Made by a program: the position numbers and the translations under genes. The notes beneath the pieces were generated by a model. The model ran no database searches. It saw only the letters and a list, made by a program, of their open reading frames with translations, and was not told the DNA's origin. A stretch of DNA of 64,000 nt from Siphonodentalium dalli (lineage: Eukaryota > Mollusca > Scaphopoda > Gadilida > Siphonodentaliidae): contig CP136061.1 of assembly GCA_032622095.1 (NCBI GenBank), forward strand, positions 56,557,762-56,621,761. Direction: 5' to 3'. This document shows, in pieces, positions 12,437 to 24,349 of this stretch (positions within the stretch are counted from its first letter, which is position 1; each line of letters starts with the position of its first letter).

Positions 12437-12898
12437 ATTGTTGATGGGTTAACTAGTTGTGATTTTTTATTAAGTATCACCACCAGCCTTCATATTAATG
12501 TATTACATTTTCTTGAACTTGACCAGTAATTATATGTGGGATAAAACACAGAGCTCATGTATTCTGTCAGATAATGTTCAAGATCGAGTTTTTAGATATC
12601 GATGTTTGAAATCTGCAATTTTTCCTTCCTGTTGGGTCACCAGAGACTAAATCAAGGCTCTGACATAGACTAAAAATAGTCTGCCTTTATCGCACAAGCC
12701 AACCTGAACCAAATGTGGTCAACAGGCAAAATTGGGTCGGCTTGTCGGGTGTTTTTTTTTTAAATGGCAGGGTTCAAACATCAATATGTGATAACTCTGA
12801 CCTTTGGTGGTTGGGTTCATCAACTGGAATAAATAATTTTTTCTACCTCAAAGCCAACAAAATAGTAAGAGGCGCTTGATCAGATTATACATCTTTAA

Positions 12899-13201
12899 CC
12901 CTTTCATGATGGGAGTTGCGCTGGTACAGCATTAACCCCGTGCCAATACATTCTCTTATATATGCGAGTCGTCATTAGGGCATCTTGCATATATAAGAGA
13001 ATGCATTGGCTTAAAAATATATTACATTGACCTTCTAAGCCAGTGCATTCTCTTATATATGTAAGTCTCCAATAGGGAGCCTCGCATATATTATGAGAAT
13101 GCACTGGCTTAGAAGGTCAATGTAACATATTGTTAGGCCAATGCAGAATGCATTTGCACAGAGTTTTTGCAAAATTTCAGGTAACTCCAGTCATGAAAGG
13201 G
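12899..13201. mobile_element. TTAA-type MITE, copy C
   Basis: A 303-bp element with a perfect TTAA at each end (12895-12898 and 13202-13205) and termini CCCTTTCATGATGGGAG and, inverted, CCCTTTCATGACTGGAG. It holds two full palindromes of the CTCTTATATATGCGAG type plus the spacers CTAAGCCAGTGCATT and AGGCCAATGCA. This is the best-preserved family member in the window and defines its boundaries. Confidence 0.82.
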
Positions 13202-13769
13202 TTAACAAACACTGATCACCAGTTATCAGCAACAAAGTTGAAAGTGTGTTTCAAAATTGGCAAATTTTTCAATAATTTAGCGACAATCAGAAAAATGTTA
13301 GAACACAATCTGACTGGTGAACTCACTCATTGCCAACATCATCTCTTTCCGATTCATGTAAAAATTCATTGTAAAGAAAGTATTTTTGAAAAAATTTGAA
13401 AAGCTGAATTGGTTACCGGTATCTTCGATGAAATCAAAAAAGCAAATTATACCAGTGGCAGTCACTCAAAAATTATGTCTTTTCATTTGCGAAATATCTG
13501 GCATTGCAGCAAGTAATGTTCATCATACCGGTAGTTTCAGATTTATCCTGTCACAGATACTAGTATATAGTTTGGCAAGCAGACAGTCATAATTTTTCAA
13601 TAAATGTTACAACTTTTTTTTTATTAAATCGAAAATTGAAACATTAAAACTTCTCAAATTTTCCGATATTTCTTTGTTGACATCAAACTATAGAATAAAA
13701 TTCTATAAAACATGAATTACAAAGAAATAATGTCAGTTGTTACTAAGTATGTATTTATAGTCCAGTGCA

Positions 13770-14210
13770 TTCATTGAAAAACATGGCTACCAGCAGCCAT
13801 TTTAGATTCAAATCTGGATTAATTGGTCGTATTTATTGGAGAAATGTTTTGAATAATTTCATGCATGTTCAGGATCACCTCTAGGCTCTAGAAGGAGCTA
13901 TCAAATTTGAACAAATTCCAATGAAAAACATGGTGGCCGGCAGCCATATTGAATTTTACTCTTTGTATGACTCATACTATCACCACCAATCTGTAAATGG
14001 ATCTTTAGGGTGACATCTAGATGTGAGATATAGATTTTTTTCCAAAATTCATAGAAAAACATTTCTGCCAGTGGCCATCTTTCATTTTACTATTTGCATG
14101 ACTAAATCCGTCAGTTCGGCACACTCCAGAGGCCACATCCCTCATCCAATAGTCACCAAACTGCATATGGATCTTCGGGGTGACCATTACCATTTATTAA
14201 AGAAACAATA
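13770..14210. repeat. Degenerate ~130-bp tandem repeat, three units
   Basis: Three successive units contain GAAAAACATGG..GCAGCCAT followed by an AT-rich stretch and phrases such as ATGGATCTTNGGGGTGAC. A related two-unit version lies at 23,200-23,470 (ATGGCCGCCAGCGGCCATC). Short frames in it are not genes. Confidence 0.6.
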
Positions 14211-14661
14211 ATTAAAGAAAATCGTTGAAATACATTTTACTGTTCACATATTACGTCAGCACACCCTACATTCCACATTCCTCAACGAGATAACTCAACC
14301 AGTGTGTAATGAGAATTCTGGTCGAAAATTTGACAAAGTAGTTAATGATTATATTGCATGTTTTTTCAGTTGCTTCAGGAGACTACTATACTTCTATAAC
14401 TGCAGCTGAAATAATGTTTTCCTGATGCTTGACAAGAATGATAAAAAGTTGTGCCATGTTTTGCATATGCCCAATTTTTCGACAAAATACCTACGACATA
14501 TCCGTTGACATGCAATTACTTTGAAAACAAATCAGACTGATAAACGTACAGGCTGATGAACATGCCCCAACTTTGCCCACATGGGTGGGCCTACCGCTGA
14601 ATTAAAGCAGCTGTTTGTCAACTTTGGTCCATGAATACATTTTTACAAATTATGTCTTTAA

Positions 14662-15000
14662 AGGGGTACTATACACTAAATATGGCCATTTATGTAACCA
14701 TCTCATATGATAGCCAATAGAATGTATGCAACAAATGAATACATTTGAACCATGGATGAGTGTAAAATACACTCTAAGACCATGCAAAGAACATACAAAT
14801 TATGACAAAAATGAGTTATTAACTCAGGTCAATATTCATTTCCATTATAATTACTGTGACATTGTTTCCATTGCTCAAAGAGCACATAAGAGTATAGTGC
14901 ACTCATCCATGGTTCAAATTTATTCAATTGTTGCATCCATTCTGTTGGGTATAATATGATATGGACTCATAAATGGCCAGATTTGGTATACAGTACCCCT
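14662..15000. mobile_element. TTAA-flanked hairpin MITE
   Basis: A 339-bp element between TTAA sites (14658-14661 and 15001-15004). Termini AGGGGTACTATACACTAAAT and, inverted, AGGGGTACTGTATACCAAAT; the arms extend about 125 bp and include ACCATGGATGAGTG with its complement. A TTAA target with AGGGG ends fits Kolobok- or piggyBac-type MITEs. This is a different family from the CCCTTTCATGA elements. Another MITE begins only 41 bp downstream. Confidence 0.8.
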
Positions 15001-15044
15001 TTAAAAAAACTAATGCATATTGTATGTTTACTTCAGTTACTTAA

Positions 15045-15392
15045 ACCTTTCATGAAGGGAGCCACACTGGTGCAGCATTGAAGATCCTGTGCCAGTGCAT
15101 TCTCTAATATATGCTAATATATCATAGGGACCCATGACGCACTGTCTTACAATAACAAGGTAAATATTGTTGGGGCACTGTTTTCACTTGTATATGGGAT
15201 ACTTCCATGGGAAGCCTCACATATATAAGATAATGCAGTGTCTAACAATGTCAAGATAATATTATAGACCAATGTATCCTTCTATATGTGGGAGATTCCT
15301 ATAGTAAATCCTATAGTAAATCTCACATATATAAGAGAATGCATTGGTACAGGTTGTCGCAAAAATTCAAGAAGCTTCCAATCATGTGAGGG
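15045..15392. mobile_element. TTAA-type MITE, copy D
   Basis: Flanked by TTAA (15041-15044 and 15393-15396). Ends ACCTTTCATGAAGGGAG and, inverted, CCCTCACATGATTGGAAG. It carries about three palindromic modules of the TATATAAGAGAATGC type, more than the other copies. Confidence 0.75.
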
Positions 15393-15567
15393 TTAATAAA
15401 TGTATCCCTTCTTGAATTCTTCCTGTTGAATATTAGTTTTATTCTAAATGTACTCAATCCAATTAAGCACCCCTAAATTATTATTTCTTTGACTTTGGTG
15501 TTAAAAAATATATGATTCGAGTCGAACCTTCAAAGCTCAGAGTGATCAGATATCGATTTTTGAAATT

Positions 15568-15769
15568 TGTTAATTTTTTAGATCTAGTCCACTTCCACAT
15601 GCTCAAACGGACAAATTGCGGGTGTAAGATGGATAACTCTAAATTCAAGTGGTTATTATTGTTAGTAATAATCACTTGATTTTAGAGTTATCCATCTTAC
15701 ACCCACAATTTGTCTGTAATTTGTCCGTTTGAGCACTTGGAAGTGGACCAGACCTAAAAAATTAACAAA
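15568..15769. repeat. ~100-bp-arm inverted repeat
   Basis: Left and right arms mirror each other around ~15,669 and share TAATTTTTTAG, CTCAAACGGACAAATT and GTGTAAGATGGATAACTC. The right arm has a small extra duplication of ACAAATT. A related half-copy with GAGTGATCAGATATCGATTT lies at about 55,060-55,260, so this belongs to a dispersed family that starts near 15,484. Confidence 0.7.
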
Positions 15770-16239
15770 TTAATCAGATTGAGTACCTTTAATTATTGTG
15801 TTTTATTGTATAAAATAAATAATATATAACTTTTTGTTGACTGACTGTATATCAAAATAGTGGTCCCAGCGAAGAAATAATCGACAAGCCATTCCGCCTA
15901 TCGGACCACTAGTGTTTGGGCCTTGTCATACTGGTAGTCAACTCCAAGTCATGCATTATCTATATGACATTTGAATTTGATCATTCAACATTTTATGCTG
16001 TTTTGTTTTTAAAAACTGTGCTTTGTCTGTTTACACTAGTTGCTTAATAAATTATTGAACTATATTCTTCTTTTGTATCATTTCTGAAATTAGTCCCATT
16101 GAAGATCAATGTTGACCACTTTTGAAGCAGTATATTTTGTTACATGCAACTTGGAACAGGTTAGTGATACTTTCTGACTCAATGTCAATTTATTTACATT
16201 TAGTGTCATTGTTTCACCTTTTTTATCTGTTTGGGACTG

Positions 16240-16945
16240 CTTATAACCCTATTGGCAGAATGTGGAACGTTGGCACAACATTGGCCCAACCAAATGCCAA
16301 CAGTTACTGTTGGGCCAACAAATAAGGTTGGCCAAACGTTGGGCCAATGTTGGGCCAACATTAGCAAATGCTGGCAGATGTACGTGGAATGTTGGTATAG
16401 GTTGGCACATTGGACCAACGGTTGGCATTTGGTTGGGCCAACCAATTGCCAACCGTACAAGGTTGGCCAAACGTTGGCTAAACGTTGGGCCAACGTTGGC
16501 AAAATTTTATCCGTTGGCAATACGTTGGCAATACGTTGGCAGAATATGGAACGTTGGCTGGTATACGTTGGCCCAACCAATTGCCAACCGTTGGCAAATG
16601 GTTGGGCTGCTCGTTGGGCCAACGTTGGGCCAACGGTTGGCAATTGGTTGGCCAAACGTTGGCCCAACCAATTGCCAACCGTACAAGGTTGGCCAAACGT
16701 TGGCTAAACGTTGGGCCAACGTTGGGCCAACGTTGGCAAAATTTTTTCCGTTGGCAATACGTTGGCAATACGTTGGCAGAATATGGAACGTTGGCTGGTA
16801 TACGTTGGCCCAACGTTGGCCCAACCAATTGCCAACCGTTGGCCCAACGTTGGCCCAACGAGCAGCCCAACCATTTGCCAACCGTTGGGCCAACGTTGGG
16901 CCAACGTTGGGCCAACGGTTGGCAAATGGTTGGGCCAACGTAGTT
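16240..16945. repeat. Palindromic GTTGGGCCAAC satellite-like array
   Basis: About 700 bp made almost entirely of variants of GTTGGCCCAACGTTGGGCCA, which is nearly its own reverse complement, so both strands read alike. A higher-order unit of about 226 bp starting at GTACAAGGTTGGCCAAACG occurs at 16,455 and 16,681; the second has a ~10-bp expansion. Both units contain a GGCAATACGTTGGCAATACG doublet. Open frames rich in NVGPT/LAQRWPN run on both strands, but this is compositional. Confidence 0.85.
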
Positions 16946-16998
16946 ATGCTATCTGGGATGGTATAACCGGTGTCATTAACGCCCTACAACCTTGTTAA

Positions 16999-17332
16999 CC
17001 CTTTACCCAACAGAACGGCCCTGTGCCAATGCATTCTCTTATATATGCGAGTTGACCATAGGTCGCCTCGCATATATAAGAGAATGCAAATTTGCTTAAC
17101 ACATTAAAAATTAGGCCAATGCATTCTCTTATATATGCGAGGCGACCTATGGTCGACTCGCATATATAAGAGAATGCATTGGCACAGGGCATAACTTTAA
17201 CCATCACAATGTGGTCAATGAACCGATTCCAATGATATCCATATTTGTATGGTGTTTTTGAGACAGACCGAAGATATTTTAGGCTGTTGAAGCTTTATTT
17301 GGCCGGTTTTGGCCGGTTTGTTTGGTAAAGGG
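16999..17332. mobile_element. TTAA-type MITE, copy E
   Basis: Flanked by TTAA (16995-16998 and 17333-17336). Ends CCCTTTACCCAACA and, inverted, CCCTTTACCAAACA. Two long palindromes occupy the left half, each pairing CTCTTATATATGCGAG with its complement around GACCTATGGTC. It starts 54 bp after the palindromic array. The terminal sequence differs from copies A-D after CCCTTT, so this is a sub-family. Confidence 0.78.
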
Positions 17333-17336
17333 TTAA

Positions 17337-18458
17337 GGGGGGTGATTAATTAGAGCATAGCTGTAGTACGTTACTAAAAGCTTGCGATTGATTCAGTGAT
17401 AACGTGTGTCCCAGAATTGGATCCGTATCTCCGAGATCATTCGCCATTGCATAAATATATCAGAACAATATCACAGCATCACAGGCGTTTCGATCAAAAG
17501 AATAGCAGACTCCGTAACTGGGCGATATGTCATGGCAACATGGTTCTCAAATCACGTTTCGATGAAAATTGAAGAATATGGTCCATCGGACGTCCTTTGC
17601 ACAGGTACTTGTACGTTGTAGCCAAAAAACTTGTGACTGACTCATGAGTCATGACTGATCTGTGACGTCATAACTCCGACTAATTTCTACAGAATTGTAT
17701 GTCTCGTAATCCTAGTCACCAGTGGTTGATTCTTGTGAGTTTATAATTTATAATTTTGTGAAATTTAAGTATCTGTCTTTCATAATTCACAATATTGTCG
17801 TGCATGTAAAATGTAACCCCACTGCACTCAATTACTTTTGAATTTGGTCTGTCTCAGTTCACCGAAAATTGCTGCTTTCTTCAGACTCTTGCAGAGGAGA
17901 ATATCAATTATTAGCGCCCGTTAATTTTTCGGAGGTTATATATCATCTTCTCCCGTCCATGTACAAACATAATCCACACAGTACTGACAATATTCCAGGT
18001 TATTGAGAAGCCAGTTAGGTCCAATTTCATACACAAAAAATATGTTGATGAATTGCAGAGAAGTTCTCTTATCTAATCTTAAATATCCCCAGCGAGCGAA
18101 CAACGTACCTAAAGTGGCATACGCTACAGCATGTAAGCCGAGTCCGAGGGCGATTCCAACATAAAATGTCTAAGCCTGATGTTTGTTTGTGTCTTCCGTC
18201 CATGTTTATATACTGTAAAAAAAACTCAAGTGGCTGGACCCGCCATTTTTTCGAAATCCGAGATCGGCTAGTACCAAATGATATCACGTGATGCCATCAC
18301 GTGGGTAACACTTAGGTTCCGAGAGTGGCTAGTACCAGCATAATTAGGTATTATTTCAATATATAAAACCACATTCTTCTCGGTACCTGTTGGTATGGTA
18401 CTAACAGACTCATTGGCACTACCTTAGTACCTATACGGCTTGTTATTTCTAAGTGTGT
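17337..18458. other. No gene recognised
   Basis: I see no coding exon with splice sites, RNA gene or defined element here. The 71-codon frame at 17,406-17,621 has no recognisable motif. Confidence 0.5.
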
Positions 18459-18738
18459 AGGGTTAAATAACTGGTTACAAGCAAAATATTTGATGCGAAA
18501 GCAATTCCTAAAATTCATGAACAGCAATAACTGTGTACATTGCTATTTTGTAAATGTATCAACCAGAGGCGAGAATAAATAGTCGGACATGGAAATTATG
18601 TTTTAGTGTCAATTTATCCCAACGAATGAAAAAGGGGGTTATAGGTTTGTTATGTCTAGGCTTGATAATAAGTCAAGGCATAACCTATGGGTCCAAACTC
18701 GTGTCAAAGCTTTAAAGTGAGTCAGGGCATAAATTTGT
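18459..18738 (+). repeat. 280-bp direct repeat, copy 1
   Basis: Runs from AGGGTTAAATAACTGGTTAC to CAGGGCATAAATTTGT and is repeated in the same orientation at 19,431-19,712 with few differences. The ends are not TG..CA, so a classical LTR is not supported. Confidence 0.85.
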
Positions 18739-19430
18739 TATGTAAACAAAAGCATAAAAAGTAACTTTTCTGGCGTTTGTTTATATTATGATGGTAAACA
18801 TAAAGAGCGTTCTTTGTTGGTGAATTCCTGATATGGAACTAATAAAGAGCGTTTATGCAATTGTGTGTGATTAGCCAGTAGCATTGTGCTGTCTTCTGTA
18901 ACACAATCAGGCTCCTGCTAAGGTAAACTATAGTAGGTCTTTATGATAACATGCTGTTTACGCGATGGTCATGGTATATATGAACGAAAATGTATGCGTT
19001 TTAATGTTTTCTGTTTACAGTGTTTGGAACAAATATGAATATTTTCAACAATTAAGGCCTCACGTGCCTTTAACCTCTCTTGTTTTTAATGCTGCATATC
19101 ACTAATTTTAATTATAAGAATGTTCCAGTTTTGGATTGTTAAACTGTTGTTAATATTAATTGTTAAGCACTTATATTACATGTATACATAGAAATATATA
19201 TTTTTTGAGATGTTATACCTTTGATTATATCCATCTAGTTTATTTGTGATTGTATATGTATGTTTCTTTTATATATTTCAGCTGATCGTTACAGGCCTGC
19301 CTAGCTTTTCACAGGCAGTCCCCCTGGTTTTGCATGCTGGCAGACCTATTGGTTGTATTCTTTTGGCTCTTTTCAATTAACTCTCTGGCTTTACAGAGGG
19401 TTTACAACTTTGGCGTTTTACACCCACATT

Positions 19431-19712
19431 AGGGTTAAATAACTGGTTACAAGAAAAAAAAAATTTGATGCGAAAGCAATTCCTAAAATTCTTGAATAGC
19501 AATAACTATGTACATGGCTATTTTGTAAATGTTTCAACCAGAGGCGAGAATAAATCGTCGGACATGGAAATTATGTTTTAGTGTCAATTTATCCCAACGA
19601 ATAAAAAGGGGGTTATATGTTTGTTATGTCAAGGCATGATAATAAGTCAGGGCATAACCTATGGGTCCAAACTCGTGTCAAAGCCTTAAAGTGAGTCAGG
19701 GCATAAATTTGT
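19431..19712 (+). repeat. 280-bp direct repeat, copy 2
   Basis: Direct copy of 18,459-18,738. Differences are an A-run expansion after GGTTACAAG and scattered substitutions. The ~690-bp spacer between copies has no reading frame of note. Either a segmental tandem duplication or terminal repeats of an unknown short element. Confidence 0.85.
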
Positions 19713-21666
19713 CTCTTTGCGCTTTGCAGAGCAAATATAGATGTTACCATTGCAAATTATATAAGGTGGACAGGTGTCAAATAGTAACAGAATAGTTCAC
19801 TTCATGATGCAAACCTGACATGAATGGCCAGTGTATGTCAATTATGAAGACTTACTTTTTTCCAATAAACCAATCACAATGGTCGACATATTCAAAATGT
19901 CCGCCACTTTTACGAAATGGTCGCCGTTTTCAGCTTTTACTCAACATATACGACTTCTATTCCTTATTCGAATATTTGAATATTTCGCTCAATTAAAGTG
20001 TGTTGTAGGATGGCCACAAGACTCTATTTCCACATACCCCACCAATCCAACATGACCGCCGTCCAGAGGGATTCAAATAGGGAACCCATGCCAGTTCTCG
20101 ACCCTTTACCGATTTAGGTCGAATAAAGAGTGGTTGGTGTAGGTTTGCCCCCAAGACACCCCACATATTCACCAAACACATTCGATTATAAACGGCCGCT
20201 GTCCAGAGGGGTCCAAAAATAGGAGATCACTGGGTTTGAACTTTCCAACTGTTGGTAATTTCCAACCAACCTGACACCACCTATAATGTTGGTATATTTC
20301 CAATTGATAGCAATTTCAGATAAAATTAATATTTGGACTAAATATAGAAACGATTTGTTAGAATTGGTTCAAAACAACATATGTCCCACTAATTAGTTGT
20401 TGGAAAATCAACCAACTAATAATTTCAACCTATAAGTGGTGTAAAATTTTCAACAAATTCTGTGAGACATGAAATTTCCAGCTGTTGAATTATTTGACTA
20501 AAGTTGGAGGGTTATTCCCCCTCAAAAACATCTGTAACCCACGTCCCTGGGCGGAATACACCCCTATGATAATGTCGTCCCTTCATATCAACAAAAATAG
20601 CTTCATGGAAACCGTGAAGCATCGAAATCAACATGAAAGCACACTGAAGTGACGATTTCGGACTGGTGCACTTTCGCCGAATGCACATCCGTCGTGTAGC
20701 TTGTTATCGAAAAGGCAACGTATTATTTTGTGATATTTTATAAACCTTGTTTTAACAAACTTACGATCCCCACATGACAATGATTTTGATTGGCAATATT
20801 AAAAACAATACCAAGATGACAATAACTGATGATGGTAGTAAACTTGAGCACTTGCTCCACTCAGAATGCTTTCGGATTTGTCATTAGTAAAAAGCACTGG
20901 AAATTATGAGGTTGGGACAAAAATTCAAAAATACAAAGAATTTCAGGTTTATTGAATTTTGCGGACCAAGAGCCGCTTTCCATATACAGAGAATGTCCTT
21001 TAATTGAGGGGGGTCGTAACGCTCTTATATAAACTTCTCACATTTATGCCACCTGGGCCCAATTTCTGGACATGGTATAGACTTTCTCTCGTCGGAAACG
21101 CACAGGGGCCTGGCTATTGCGCACTGGACGATTATACGATTTCGGACGGATTTAGCAGGAGCGGTGGGCCCCCATGCAGTGTTACGGCAATCATCCATAA
21201 ACGTAACCACGCGCAGCTTTTGTGCATTTGGGATGTTTCCCACAGAGAGAGTGCATAACTAATGTTCACCGTCAGCATTTTTTCTCTGCAAACTTTCTTG
21301 GGAGGCATGTTGTCAGGATCGGATGACGGCAATATAATAAAGTATATATACCACCAGAGACATCCCCCTTTTATAAACACCTGTACAGGGTCCCACTTTT
21401 TCAGCACAAGCCCTCGTGTAAACAGACTATGTGTAAACATTATTGACATCTCAAGTGCTGCATTTTCAAATCGCCTGTTGAGAAAAAGTATGTTCCATTT
21501 AATTTCCGGTGCCCCACATCATCTCCAAATTGATCAAATTTGGAGCGTTTGCCAAATACAACGAATAGTCTCTATTGAAGACAATATTTAGCGTGAATAA
21601 AACATAAATCGTGAACACCCTGGATTCTCGTTGGTGCAATACCGCACAATCACTTGTTTTCATTGT

Positions 21667-21807
21667 GCATTTTCTCACCCGATACAGACCAATATTATAC
21701 TATAGTAAAACAAAATTGTTAAGCAAAAAAGCCCTTCAGTACAGGCTAATATGGCATGCCAATCTGTCGCTACGGCATGCCAAAATCGCTTCATTACAAC
21801 CTAACAA
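21667..21807 (+). repeat. Dispersed ~140-bp repeat, copy 1
   Basis: Contains ACCCGATACAGACC, TTAAGCAAAAAAGCCCTTCA and GCTTCATTACAACCTAACAA. The same block occurs inverted at 37,369-37,508, about nine-tenths identical, beside the foldback element. Class unknown; no termini identified. Confidence 0.78.
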
Positions 21808-22332
21808 GTAATTTGTACTTCGGGGAAACCTCGGGTATTTCCGTGTACGCGAACCGGCTTTCGGGAAATCAATGGCCGATAATTGTGGAAGATTCTGACG
21901 TGAAGTGAAGAAACGCACATCGTGGCAACTATCTTGGGGCGAAGCTTATTGATTTGAAGGTAAATTGCTTTTTGGTCATATTATTTGGGCGACATACTGA
22001 TGTACGTGGGTGGTTCTGTAAACTAGTGTAGTCTGTATTGTGACCTTCATACTCAAGGCTTTGTGTCTATGCCGCCAATTGTTTTCTTTCAACTGTTCAA
22101 ATTCAGCCAGTTTCAGTTTCCCTCTTGTTTTTGTCCTTCACCAGCTGTTCACTGGCCTCAACCGTAATTGGAACATTTTTGGTTTTACAAAATACGCAAC
22201 TATACTAATTAGATAGCTGTCAAGAGCTGTTGATAAACTTATCTGAAGTTATCACTTTTGAGTCAATTTGTCACATATTTTGACTTTTGTCAGTTTTGAA
22301 TAAAATTTGACAGTTTTCTGTTGAAATTTCAG

Positions 22333-22517
22333 CTTACTAGTAATACTACCAAACATCATGGTTCAAATAAGGAAGAGGAAACCTCCATCCAAGAAAGTCA
22401 CAGTTTATACTGGAGGAAAGAGGAAAACTATGAATGTTCGCCTAAATATGGATGGGTATAAGAGCTCTAGGCTTCGTCATGCTGTTCCACCTTCTGAGGC
22501 ATCTTCTTCAGGCTCAG
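22333..22517 (+). CDS. Candidate 5' coding exon, basic N-terminus
   Basis: An exon with an acceptor (GAAATTTCAG) at its left and a donor (GTAGTT) at 22,518. The ATG at 22,358 opens a 53-codon frame starting MVQIRKRKPPSKKVTVYTGG, rich in Lys/Arg then Ser/Gly, like a nuclear or DNA-binding N-terminus. A plausible non-coding first exon ends at 21,959 with donor GTAAAT. I could not find downstream exons: the sequence after it is a MITE and then repeats. It may be an intact gene whose remaining exons lie past the LINE cluster, or a relic. Family not recognised. Confidence 0.42.
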
Positions 22518-22648
22518 GTAGTTATTGTAAACAGAATTGGGCACAACAAATAAATAATGCCACTTCAGATACCACAGTTTTTTAGCTCATCTTGACTTTG
22601 TCCCATTGATTATTGTCATGGCCAATTCCGAGCACTGTTAATGAACCT

Positions 22649-22975
22649 TTCAGACGACCACGATACAGTCGTAAGTAGAGGAATCGGGCCCGACGAGATC
22701 GTGGATAGTTTGTTCACACGATTACGATGTCGCTGTACATGATATCGTAGGTTGTTCGTAAAGCATGTGATTGATTACATATGATAATTTCCAGCTACGA
22801 TTTCTACGTACACACGACTGCGATTACGTCACAAGTGGAGTCAGTCAACGATACTCAACGATTTCGCATCTAAAATCAAACATGCATGGTATTTTTTTTT
22901 TACTTCCGACATTGTCGTGAGCATGCGCAATCCAATCCAATCTTTCCACTTACGATTGAATCGTGGTCGTCTGAA
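22649..22975. mobile_element. MITE with 28-bp TIRs
   Basis: The left end TTCAGACGACCACGATACAG is mirrored at the right end as CTGAACGACC-type complement (TTCAGACGACCACGATTCAA read inward), about 28 bp with few mismatches. The interior repeats ACGATTACGATGTCG-like phrases. No certain target duplication. It begins about 130 bp after the donor of the orphan exon. Confidence 0.68.
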
Positions 22976-23199
22976 CATTCACTTACATGTATATTACTGA
23001 GTAATAACCCAGTATGTAGTGACCATCAACCTTGTGTCACAGATCGCATTGATGGAAACCAACTAAATAGTTTTTATCAGTTTAGCATCACTCATTATAT
23101 TTTTAAAGAGAATCTAGATTTTAATCATTGTTTCTGTTTTATTTATAGATACATATATGTACCTAAATAACTCCTTATCATTTCTTTATTCATTTCATA

Positions 23200-23475
23200 G
23201 TCTATAGGGGACACCATCAACGTGCCCTGCATAATAATAATAATGCATGGGCTACAGGACGTACCTTTAGTCTGATCATCATAAAATTTGTCATGGTTGT
23301 TGAAATTGGAATGTAGATGGGAACGAGTCATTTTGGGGTCATTCCGACAAAAAACAATGGCCGCCAGCGGCCATCTTGGATTTCAAAATTTAATCCATTA
23401 GCACGGGCCACAGGTCGTAATGTTCGTCTGATCATCATGAAATTTGTAATGGATGTTAATATTGACATGTAGATG
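23200..23475. repeat. Two-unit ~157-bp repeat
   Basis: Paired phrases CTGATCATCATAAAATTTGT and CTGATCATCATGAAATTTGT recur with an offset of about 157 bp, each followed by TGTAGATGGGAAC. Between them lies ATGGCCGCCAGCGGCCATC, a motif shared with the 13,770-14,210 array. No coding potential. Confidence 0.55.
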
Positions 23476-23847
23476 GGAACAAGTAATTTTCAGTTAAATA
23501 TTGCCATATAGAATAAGACACTAAATTAAATATAATGCAAACAATAAACCCATTATCATATTAAAACTCACCTTTCGTTTATTTTGTTTTGAGCAGTGTT
23601 TTGAGTAGGAATTTGCAGAGTTTTGTCTTTTCATTCTTCGAAAACAAAATTCTTGGAATATAACTTCAAAGACTTCTCGCGAGACAATTTGAAAACGAGA
23701 ATAGCACGGGAATCGGCGAGCAGGCGCTTGGCAATAAATCGACATTGAGGGAAGGGGTACCTTATATATATCATGCGATATTACAGAACAAACGAATTCC
23801 TATTTTGTACCGGCATCGTATTACATAATACGAAATATTATTGTCTG

Positions 23848-24311
23848 CGTATGTGTGTGTGGGGGGGGGGTGTAAGGGTGTGGATGAGGGTAGGCCTATA
23901 GGGCCTAGATATAGGCCTATAACTCTAGATGTGTGTGTGGGGGGGGGGTGTGAGGGTGAGTGTGTGTGTGAGGGGGTGTGTGTGTGGGTGCATAATATAG
24001 GTTGATTGTTTATTTGCAAAGCCAACATTTAAGTTGGAACATAGCCAAACATATATACATATATACAAACAAACAATTTATACAAACAATTTATACGTTA
24101 ACAATTATCATATCATACTTCCGTAACAAATTCACCATAATATAATGACTATACACAGCACGTATACATACGATTCATAATTATGCAATTTCCAATTTAT
24201 GGATGTGTCTCATATTATATATATACATATATATATATATACATACATACATATACATACATATATATATACAGATTGTATACAAACATGCATACACATA
24301 CATATACACAT

Positions 24312-24345
<34 letters not shown>
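23848..24345. repeat. Microsatellites: GT/G-rich then TA/CATA-rich
   Basis: 23,848-23,990 holds alternating GTGTGT and long G runs. 24,210-24,345 holds (TA)n and (CATA)n. The second lies at the 3' end of the LINE that follows on the - strand and may be its microsatellite tail. Open frames across these tracts are not genes. Confidence 0.8.

Positions 24346-24349
<4 letters not shown>

Noticed and set aside
16240-16945. CRISPR-like regular repeats
   Set aside because: No unique spacers between constant repeats, and the sequence is eukaryotic with introns and LINEs.
16206-16998. Several 140-230-codon open frames on both strands
   Set aside because: They are produced by the self-complementary GTTGGCC array; residues are the same few words on each strand and no start context or splice sites support a protein.
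18459-19712. LTR retrotransposon
   Set aside because: No TG..CA ends, no primer-binding site and no gag/pol coding between the direct repeats.
21132-21449. - strand frame with MPPKKVCREKM resembling a histone start
   Set aside because: Only the first few residues are suggestive; the rest shows no histone fold, and there is no matching homology or splice structure.
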